From JBDRMN01 sp043812055 (lineage in GTDB: Bacteria; Patescibacteriota; Gracilibacteria; JAHISY01), in contig JBDRMN010000018.1 in the NCBI GenBank assembly GCA_043812055.1, positions 1 to 6,600 on the forward strand: a stretch of DNA of 6,600 nt, given 5' to 3'. This document shows, piece after piece, positions 1 through 4,064 of this stretch. The number at the start of each line of letters is the position of its first letter. The stretch's first letter is position 1. The position numbers and the translations under genes were made by a program. The notes under the pieces are model-generated. The model ran no database searches. It saw only the letters and a program-made list of their open reading frames with translations, and was not told the origin of the DNA.

Positions 1-929
1 TCTTCAAAAAGTGACGTCGACAAATAACGCTCGCCGGTATCCGGCAGCAGCACCACGATCGTCTTCCCTTTGTTCTCCGATCGATTGGCCAGCTGGATTG
101 CCGCGGCTGTGGCTGCGCCGGAACTGATCCCCACCAGCAAACCTTCTTCCTTTGCTAATTTCCGGGAAGTGGCAAAAGATTCGTCGTTACCAACTTTGAT
201 AACTTCATCGTAAATCTTCGTGTCGAGGACTGCTGGTACGAAGCCCGCTCCGATCCCTTGAATTTTGTGCGGACCGGGATTGCCCCCGGAGAGCACCGGT
301 GAATCCTCCGGCTCTACCGCCACGATTTTTACTTTGGGATTGTATTTCTTGAGGACTTCCCCCACGCCGGTGATGGTGCCGCCCGTACCGATACCGGCCA
401 CGAAGATATCCACCTTCCCATCCGTGTCGCCCCAAATTTCCTCGGCAGTGGTCTGGCGATGAATCTCCGGATTGGCAGGATTCGCGAACTGGTCAGGGAG
501 AAATGCCCCCGGTGTTTCTTTTACCAGCTCTTCCGCTTTTTCAATCGCCCCCTTCATGCCCTTGGTTCCTTCGGTAAGCACCAGCTCCGCACCGAATTGG
601 GTCATCAACTTCCGGCGCTCGATACTCATCGTTTCCGGCATCACGAGTTTGATTTTGTAGCCTCGCGCCGCCGCTACCCACGCCAGCGCAATCCCGGTAT
701 TACCACTCGTGGGCTCAATGATGATTGAGCCTTTTTTAAGTTTCCCCGCTTTTTCCGCTGCCTCAATCATCGCCACACCAATGCGATCTTTCACGCTGCT
801 CGCGGGATTGAAAGATTCCAGTTTGGCAAGCAGTGTCGCTTTGGTGTTTTGGTGCAGCTTCACGAGCGGGGTATTGCCGATGAGCTCACTCAGGTTTTCG
901 GCGATCTGGGGCCATGGTTTTTTGGACAT
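1..929 (-). CDS. cysK: Cysteine synthase A (O-acetylserine sulfhydrylase), 3' end cut by window edge
   Basis: This PLP enzyme makes L-cysteine from O-acetylserine and sulfide in the cytoplasm. My reverse-strand translation gives 309 residues. NPASSVKDRI near residue 41 carries the PLP lysine K47. EPTSGNTGI (72-80) is the substrate loop, GTGGTITG (181-188) binds the PLP phosphate, and GISSGAA (267-273) lies near the PLP ring nitrogen. PDTGERYLSTSLFE near 296-309 is the usual C-terminal segment. The family is about 305-320 residues, so only a few are missing. An in-frame TAA at 935-933 leaves the ATG at 929 as the only close start. No Shine-Dalgarno site is visible. No cysteine occurs in the visible protein. 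It lies downstream of carA on the same strand, but a dedicated promoter, Cys-rich leader ORF and terminator separate the two, so it is probably regulated by attenuation. No serine acetyltransferase gene is in the window. CysK is preferred over cystathionine beta-synthase because there is no extra domain. Confidence 0.95.
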   Translation of the reverse strand, partial: MSKKPWPQIAENLSELIGNTPLVKLHQNTKATLLAKLESFNPASSVKDRIGVAMIEAAEKAGKLKKGSIIIEPTSGNTGIALAWVAAARGYKIKLVMPETMSIERRKLMTQFGAELVLTEGTKGMKGAIEKAEELVKETPGAFLPDQFANPANPEIHRQTTAEEIWGDTDGKVDIFVAGIGTGGTITGVGEVLKKYNPKVKIVAVEPEDSPVLSGGNPGPHKIQGIGAGFVPAVLDTKIYDEVIKVGNDESFATSRKLAKEEGLLVGISSGAATAAAIQLANRSENKGKTIVVLLPDTGERYLSTSLFE

Positions 930-953
930 TATTTAAGAAGTTAAAGAATAAAT

Positions 954-985
954 AAAAAAAATCTCTCTGCCTGATCACTAGAGAG
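954..985 (-). terminator. Intrinsic terminator (attenuator) in the cysK leader
   Basis: On the minus strand CTCTCT (985-980) pairs perfectly with AGAGAG (968-963) around an 11-nt loop. The stem is followed by one A and then eight T (961-954). The U-tract exists only in the cysK direction, since the plus strand has no comparable T run after the stem. The cysK ATG is 24 bases further on, so the terminator would stop transcription before the gene. It would also end any carA readthrough. A plain carA terminator is the alternative reading. The Cys-rich ORF and the competing pairing argue that it is conditional. Confidence 0.8.
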
Positions 986-1020
986 CTTAGATTTTAGTTC
1001 CTGCAAATCGGCCCCCCTAG
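978..1020 (-). promoter_or_regulatory. Putative antiterminator hairpin competing with the cysK terminator
   Basis: On the minus strand CTAGGGGG (1020-1013) can pair with CTCTCTAG (985-978) over 8 bp, two of them G-U, with a 27-nt loop. The second segment contains the whole 5' arm of the terminator stem, so the two structures exclude each other. The first segment overlaps the TAG stop codon (1019-1017) of the Cys-rich ORF. A ribosome finishing that ORF would cover it and allow the terminator. A ribosome stalled at the Cys codons (1052-1038) should leave it free and allow antitermination. The pairing is read from the sequence; the mechanism is inferred from classical leader-peptide attenuators. 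Confidence 0.65.
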
Positions 1021-1061
1021 CGGTGGAAATTCGTCCCGCAAGTACAACAGCAGAGTTGCAT
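1017..1061 (-). CDS. Cys-rich leader peptide upstream of cysK
   Basis: This short ORF reads MQLCCCTCGTNFHR followed by TAG. The Cys codons are 1052-1050, 1049-1047, 1046-1044 and 1040-1038, which is four in five codons. An earlier in-frame ATG at 1067 would add MP, and the frame is closed by TGA at 1079-1077. I chose the ATG at 1061 because the -10 element ends 7 bases before it, so transcription should begin at or next to it. No Shine-Dalgarno site is present. The likely role is to sense charged Cys-tRNA through ribosome stalling and so control the terminator before cysK; the peptide itself need have no function. It lies between the carA stop and the terminator. Leaderless polycysteine ORFs that act as cysteine-responsive attenuators are known in mycobacteria. 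Confidence 0.72.
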   Translation of the reverse strand: MQLCCCTCGTNFHR

Positions 1062-1068
1062 TGGCATG

Positions 1069-1097
1069 ATTTTGGTTCAAAAAGCCATAAAGGTCAA
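1069..1097 (-). promoter_or_regulatory. Promoter for the cysK leader transcript
   Basis: On the minus strand TTGACC (1097-1092, 5 of 6 to the -35 consensus) is separated by exactly 17 bases from CAAAAT (1074-1069, 4 of 6 to the -10 consensus). It begins two bases after the carA stop codon. The predicted transcript start is near 1062-1061, at the second ATG of the polyCys ORF, giving a leader of about 130 nt before cysK. Confidence 0.6.
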
Positions 1098-1098
1098 A

Positions 1099-2172
1099 TC
1101 AGAGCTTCGCGATAAATTCATCAAACAAAAACTCCGTATCTGTCGGCCCGGGATTCGCTTCCGGATGGAACTGCACGGAGAAAAATGGTTTTGTTTTGTG
1201 GCACAAACCTTCGACTGATTGATCATTCAGATTTTCATACGCAACCTCCCAGCCCGGCTTTACCTTTTTCTCAACCGCGTAGCCGTGATTTTGGGAAGTG
1301 ATGAAGCACTTACTTGTCGCGATTTCCCGAACAGGCTGATTTTGACTGCGGTGTCCGTAAGGCAGTTTATAAGTTCGCATCCCCGCTGCCAGGGCGAGTA
1401 ATTGGTTACCAAGACAAATCCCGAAAATTGGCTTGTTTCCTTTTAGCTGTTTTCGAATCGAAGCCACCGCCTCCATCGCGTTCTCCGGATCACCCGGACC
1501 GTTGCTGATGAAGAGTCCGTCGAACTCGTAGTCAGCGAGATTCGTATCGTGCGGCAAATGCCAGACACTCACTCCCCGCTTCAGGAAGTTGCGGAGAATG
1601 TTCAGCTTCATCCCGCAGTCGAGAATCGCAACCGTTTTTTTGCCGCCTTTGAAGAACTCGGACTTCTTCGGCGAAACCTTCGCCACCAAATGATCTTTAG
1701 CCGGATCGTAGAATTTTTTACCAACCTTTTTCTTATCAGTCAGTGATCCCAAAATAGTTCCGTGCTCCCGCAAATTCTGCGTCAGCGCCCGCGTATCCAC
1801 TCCCGTAATCGCCGGAATCTTCTCCCGCTTCAGCCACGCGGCCAGACTCTCCTTCGCCGCATGGTGAGAATATTTCTCTGAGTACTCTGAAACAACCAAT
1901 CCTGCTATATGCATCTTCTCACTTTCAAAGTTCTCTAAGACTTTTGCTCCATGTTCTCCGCCACGGCGGATTCCATGTTTCGGTACGCCATAGTTACCGA
2001 TCAACGGATATGTCATTATCAAGATCTGCCCCGTATAGCTCGGATCCGTGAAACTCTCCGGATAACCAACCATCCCGGTAGCGAAAACTACCTCACCCTC
2101 TGCAGCAGAGTTATGTCCGAAACTTTCTCCTGCAGCCGTCGTCCCATCCGCGAGGGTAAGAATTTTTTGCAT
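1099..2172 (-). CDS. carA: Carbamoyl-phosphate synthase small (glutaminase) subunit
   Basis: CarA hydrolyses glutamine and passes ammonia to CarB, which makes carbamoyl phosphate for pyrimidine and arginine synthesis. From this start the protein has 357 residues, close to the usual 360-380. The N-terminal CPSase small-chain domain (about 1-140) contains GMVGYPESFTDPSYTGQI (33-50) and TGVDTRALT (123-131). The class I glutamine amidotransferase domain (about 178-357) has SNGPGDP (223-229), the nucleophile in GICLGNQ (C253) and SVQFHPEANPGP (H336, E338). Position 256 is Asn where most CarA have His (GICLGHQ). The first ATG at 2190 would add six residues. I chose 2172 because the ATG at 2190 is part of an extended -10 element, TGTTAAAAT, which dnaJ carries at the same distance from its own start. 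No Shine-Dalgarno site is seen. carB is not adjacent on either side. The TGA stop at 1101-1099 falls at the usual family C-terminus. Confidence 0.95.
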   Translation of the reverse strand: MQKILTLADGTTAAGESFGHNSAAEGEVVFATGMVGYPESFTDPSYTGQILIMTYPLIGNYGVPKHGIRRGGEHGAKVLENFESEKMHIAGLVVSEYSEKYSHHAAKESLAAWLKREKIPAITGVDTRALTQNLREHGTILGSLTDKKKVGKKFYDPAKDHLVAKVSPKKSEFFKGGKKTVAILDCGMKLNILRNFLKRGVSVWHLPHDTNLADYEFDGLFISNGPGDPENAMEAVASIRKQLKGNKPIFGICLGNQLLALAAGMRTYKLPYGHRSQNQPVREIATSKCFITSQNHGYAVEKKVKPGWEVAYENLNDQSVEGLCHKTKPFFSVQFHPEANPGPTDTEFLFDEFIAKL

Positions 2173-2180
2173 CTCGCGGG

Positions 2181-2189
2181 ATTTTAACA
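2181..2189 (-). promoter_or_regulatory. Extended -10 promoter of carA, short-leader type
   Basis: The minus strand reads TG-T-TAAAAT (2189-2181), an extended -10 with 5 of 6 matches to TATAAT. It is followed by 8 bases, CCCGCGAG, and then ATG at 2172. No good -35 hexamer is found 16-18 bases upstream. Transcription from it would begin a few bases before the start codon, or at it. The same nine bases precede dnaJ. Confidence 0.5.
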
Positions 2190-2391
2190 TAACCGATTTA
2201 AGAACTAGTTACTCCACGGTTTTGCTGTCTTTTTGCACATCAACAAGCTCCGGTGAGTAAATTTCCAAACTCCAATTTCCAACATCCAAATAAGCACCAA
2301 ATTCTAATAATTTAGGAGCACCAGCCTCCGGTTAGGCACAGCTACATATCTAGCACAATCTTTTCTAATTTTAGGATTTGGAATTTATTTG

Positions 2392-2415
2392 CTTGTCCTC
2401 CGTCTTGTCCTCCGT
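2392..2415. repeat. Perfect 12-bp tandem duplication
   Basis: CTTGTCCTCCGT occurs twice head to tail (2392-2403 and 2404-2415) with no mismatch. The second copy runs into the palindromic element that starts at 2409, so the 5' flank of that element appears to have been duplicated. Confidence 0.8.
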
Positions 2416-2441
2416 AGTCCGCCGCAGTGGACGTAGGATGG
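2409..2441. repeat. GC-rich palindromic intergenic element, copy A
   Basis: GTCCGC (2417-2422) and GTGGAC (2427-2432) form a stem with one G-U around a CGCA loop. The flanks CCTCC (2409-2413) and GGATGG (2436-2441) can extend it after a small internal loop. A second small hairpin, GCCC/GGGC, follows at about 2444-2454. Copy B at 3821-3866 has a different core but similar flanks, CCTCCGAAG and GAAGGACGG. Confidence 0.55.
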
Positions 2442-2537
2442 AAGCCCGGAGGGCGAAGGATGGAGAAATTGGGATTTGGGATTTAGAAATTTGGCACTTA
2501 GCTACCGTCAGGGCATACTCATTCCCCCAAGTTTTCC

Positions 2538-2546
2538 TGTTAAAAT
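2538..2546 (+). promoter_or_regulatory. Extended -10 promoter of dnaJ, short-leader type
   Basis: TG-T-TAAAAT at 2538-2546 is a good extended -10. It is followed by nine bases, AGCGCGCAC, and the dnaJ ATG, so the transcript would have almost no leader. A second candidate is TTGGCA (2491-2496), 17 bp, CATACT (2514-2519), which would give a leader of about 30 nt. No CIRCE heat-shock operator was seen. Confidence 0.5.
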
Positions 2547-2555
2547 AGCGCGCAC

Positions 2556-3671
2556 ATGTCAAAAGATTATTACAAAATTCTCGGTGTAGAACGTGATGCG
2601 AGTGATGCGGAGATCAAGAAAGCCTTTCGCCGACTCGCACACAAGTACCATCCGGATCAAGCCCAGGGTGACAAAGCCGAAGCAGAAGCGAAATTCAAAG
2701 AAGCTTCCGAAGCCTACGAGATCCTGGGTGATAAACAAAAGCGTTCGCAGCACGACCAGTTCGGTTCCGCCGGCCCGAATTTCGGTGGCGGTGCGGGATT
2801 CAATGGCGCTGGTTTTGATTTCTCGAATGTGAATTTCGATTTCGGTAGTGGTGGATTTGGTGATATTTTTGAAACTTTCTTTGGCAGAGGCGGTAAAAGT
2901 AGATGGAGCCCTGCCGGAGGCGCCAATATCGAAGCCCGGGTGAAGATTAAGTTTGAAGATGCCATCTTCGGAACTACAGCTGAGTTTAAGCTCGATCGTT
3001 TACAAAAATGTGAACACTGCAAAGGCAACGGTGCCGAACCCGGTTCGAAAATCTCAGATTGTAAAACCTGTAAAGGCACGGGTGAGGTCAGCACTACCCG
3101 CCAGACTGTTTTTGGCATGATGAAACATTCGGCGATCTGTCCGGACTGTAGCGGCGAAGGCAAGACCTATGAAAAAAAGTGTGGTGTTTGCCACGGCACC
3201 GGTCGTGCTCGAAATACGGATAATATTAAGGTAAAGATCCCTGCCGGTGTGGAGAGTGGGGCCGTGATCCGACTCGCTGGCCAAGGCGAAGCGGGCAACA
3301 AGGGTGGGCCCGCTGGCGATCTCTTCATTCACGTCTTGGCCGAGCCCTCCCGAGAGTTTGAACGCCGGGGTGCGGACATCTTCTCTGCGCAAAAAATTAG
3401 TTTTATTTCAGCCACGCTCGGTGGTGAGATTAATATCAAAACAGTTCATGGCAATGTGAAGCTGCGTATTCCGGCCGGCACTCAATCGCACACCAATTTC
3501 AAACTAAAAGATCGCGGCGCCCCGAAATTACGCTCACAAGAAAAAGGTGATCACATCGTGCAGATCATCGTCGAAATTCCGAAGAAACTCTCGCGAAAAG
3601 AGAAGGAGCTATTTACCAAGCTGGCCGATGAGGCGGGGATCAAGATCAAGAAGAGTGGCTTGTTTGGATAA
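2556..3671 (+). CDS. dnaJ: Chaperone DnaJ (Hsp40), type I
   Basis: DnaJ delivers unfolded clients to DnaK and stimulates its ATPase in the cytoplasm. The 371-residue protein has the full class I order. A J domain (1-68) carries YHPDQ (31-35, with the HPD at 32-34). A Gly/Phe-rich linker spans about 70-113. A zinc-finger domain has four CxxCxGxG motifs, at C152/C155, C169/C172, C195/C198 and C209/C212. Two C-terminal substrate-binding domains follow (about 220-345), with KIPAGVESGAVIRL and RIPAGTQ as their typical strands. The length matches the family (370-380). The tail ends in a Lys-rich segment and GLFG. The ATG follows an extended -10 directly and has no Shine-Dalgarno site. No dnaK, grpE or hrcA is adjacent, so it looks like a stand-alone transcription unit, with a possible terminator at 3709-3735. 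Confidence 0.97.
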   Translation: MSKDYYKILGVERDASDAEIKKAFRRLAHKYHPDQAQGDKAEAEAKFKEASEAYEILGDKQKRSQHDQFGSAGPNFGGGAGFNGAGFDFSNVNFDFGSGGFGDIFETFFGRGGKSRWSPAGGANIEARVKIKFEDAIFGTTAEFKLDRLQKCEHCKGNGAEPGSKISDCKTCKGTGEVSTTRQTVFGMMKHSAICPDCSGEGKTYEKKCGVCHGTGRARNTDNIKVKIPAGVESGAVIRLAGQGEAGNKGGPAGDLFIHVLAEPSREFERRGADIFSAQKISFISATLGGEINIKTVHGNVKLRIPAGTQSHTNFKLKDRGAPKLRSQEKGDHIVQIIVEIPKKLSRKEKELFTKLADEAGIKIKKSGLFG

Positions 3672-3680
3672 TTGTCTGGA

Positions 3681-3720
3681 ACTGTGATTACCCTGATTTA
3701 TTTGATGGACTGTGATTACC
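3681..3720 (+). repeat. 12-bp direct repeat after dnaJ
   Basis: ACTGTGATTACC occurs at 3681-3692 and again at 3709-3720, 28 bp apart. The second copy forms the left arm of the candidate terminator stem, while the first copy has no matching right arm next to it. Confidence 0.75.
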
Positions 3721-3735
3721 AATAATCATAGTTTT
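3709..3735 (+). terminator. Possible weak terminator of dnaJ
   Basis: ACTGTGATTA (3709-3718) pairs with TAATCATAGT (3723-3732) over 10 bp, one of them G-U, around a CCAA loop. The stem runs into TTTT (3732-3735). It is AT-rich and the T run is short, so efficiency may be low. It starts 37 bases after the dnaJ stop. Confidence 0.45.
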
Positions 3736-3773
3736 CAGATCAATCATCGGAGCGAAGCGGAGATACTAATGGG

Positions 3774-3791
3774 GTTCCGCATATGCGGAAC
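3774..3791. repeat. 18-bp perfect palindrome
   Basis: GTTCCGCATATGCGGAAC is identical to its reverse complement. It is followed by GAA, and the resulting GGAACGAA recurs at 3853-3860 in element B. It could be a cruciform, a protein-binding site or a member of the palindromic repeat family. Confidence 0.8.
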
Positions 3792-3820
3792 GAACTGAAC
3801 GGACAAAAATCACAGCCTGC

Positions 3821-3866
3821 CCTCCGAAGTTCCCCCGACGCTATGTCGAGACGGAACGAAGGACGG
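3821..3866. repeat. GC-rich palindromic intergenic element, copy B
   Basis: GTTCC (3829-3833) pairs with GGAAC (3853-3857) and CGAC (3836-3839) with GTCG (3845-3848), forming a two-part stem with a GCTAT loop. The flanks CCTCCGAAG and GAAGGACGG resemble those of copy A (CCTCCGTAG and GTAGGATGG). Confidence 0.5.
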
Positions 3867-3916
3867 GTTCAAGACAAAAAAATCCAAATCTTTCAATCTA
3901 ATGTTTTCCCTTCACA

Positions 3917-3949
3917 AAGCGAAATAATTAGTTTTTTTAGATTTTGCTT
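3917..3949. repeat. Dyad upstream of the RNase J gene promoter
   Basis: AAGCGAAAT (3917-3925) is nearly the reverse complement of ATTTTGCTT (3941-3949); the single difference would be a G-U pair in RNA. The spacer is a T-rich 15 bases. The right arm reaches the -35 region of the predicted promoter, so an operator is possible. It is AT-rich and could be chance. Confidence 0.3.
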
Positions 3950-3976
3950 GCTTTTCTTTTCGGCGTATGATACAAT
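3948..3976 (+). promoter_or_regulatory. Promoter of the RNase J gene
   Basis: TTGCTT (3948-3953) is followed by a 17-bp spacer and TACAAT (3971-3976). TG at 3968-3969 makes an extended -10, TGATACAAT. The predicted start near 3983 gives a leader of about 80 nt, much longer than for carA or dnaJ. Confidence 0.6.
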
Positions 3977-4018
3977 GAATATACAGGGTAATAAGAACTG
4001 ATAAAAATTAAATAAATT

Positions 4019-4063
4019 CCTTATCAACCTTACAATCCTTAATGACTTTATAAACCTTTCCAA
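4019..4063 (+). repeat. Five phased 9-nt units just before the RNase J start
   Basis: The units are CCTTATCAA, CCTTACAAT, CCTTAATGA, CTTTATAAA and CCTTTCCAA, end to end, followed by one A and the ATG at 4065. The shared part is C-Y-T-T-W, with an A-rich second half. The first unit can also pair with ATAAG at 3991-3995 to form a leader hairpin. The segment contains no Shine-Dalgarno site. It may be a translation or autoregulation element, or decayed low-complexity sequence. Confidence 0.5.
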
Positions 4064-4064
4064 A

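Larger units (their letters stand above)
2291..2500. repeat. Imperfect inverted repeat bounding a ~210-bp segment
   Basis: TAAGCACCAAATTCT (2291-2305) is nearly the reverse complement of AGAAATTTGGCACTTA (2485-2500), with two mismatches and one single-base indel. Further similar TTGGAAATTGG / AAATTGGGATTTGG tracts flank both arms. The enclosed segment carries the tandem and palindromic repeats. It could be a decayed MITE-like element or simply low-complexity similarity. No target-site duplication was seen. Confidence 0.35.
2191..2555. other. Divergent intergenic region carA/dnaJ with repeats
   Basis: The gap has no convincing gene. Both flanking genes are transcribed outward from it and their extended -10 elements lie at its two ends. 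Inside are AT-rich GATTTGGAATTT-type tracts on both strands, a 12-bp tandem duplication, a GC-rich palindromic element and a long-range inverted repeat, each listed separately. Apart from these I see nothing more in about 2210-2285. Confidence 0.7.
3672..4064. other. Intergenic region dnaJ to RNase J gene
   Basis: This 393-bp gap has no convincing gene; an ORF through it (3783-4001) has no recognisable content and crosses the repeats and the promoter. It holds a possible dnaJ terminator, an 18-bp perfect palindrome, palindromic element copy B, a dyad at 3917-3949, a promoter and an AT-rich leader for the RNase J gene. Confidence 0.7.

Noticed and set aside
1018..1041. T-box-like string on the plus strand (GGTGGAAATTCGTCCCGC)
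   Set aside because: It points away from cysK, with no gene or terminator downstream on that strand, and no specifier stem was found.
999..1101. Reading through the carA TGA as Gly or another residue, which would extend CarA by about 33 codons to a TAA
   Set aside because: CarA already ends at the usual C-terminus (LFDEFIAKL), the extension resembles no CarA tail, and no other gene here needs TGA as sense. The same bases are better explained as promoter plus leader ORF.
2205..2240. 11-codon ORF (MCKKTAKPWSN) upstream of carA, possible second leader peptide
   Set aside because: No enrichment for Arg or other relevant codons, no terminator or alternative hairpin before carA, and the carA promoter lies downstream of it.
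2500..2556. CIRCE heat-shock operator before dnaJ
   Set aside because: No TTAGCACTC-N9-GAGTGCTAA-like dyad is present; GGCACTTA at 2493-2500 has no matching partner nearby.
2714..3163. 149-codon open frame on the minus strand inside dnaJ
   Set aside because: It is the antisense shadow of a complete, well-recognised DnaJ; its Pro/Leu/Ser-rich content reflects the Gly/Phe and zinc-finger codons. The other long frames opposite the RNase J, carA and cysK genes are rejected for the same reason.
3783..4001. 72-codon plus-strand open frame between dnaJ and the RNase J gene
   Set aside because: It crosses a palindrome, a repeat element, a dyad and the predicted promoter, and its product has no recognisable features.
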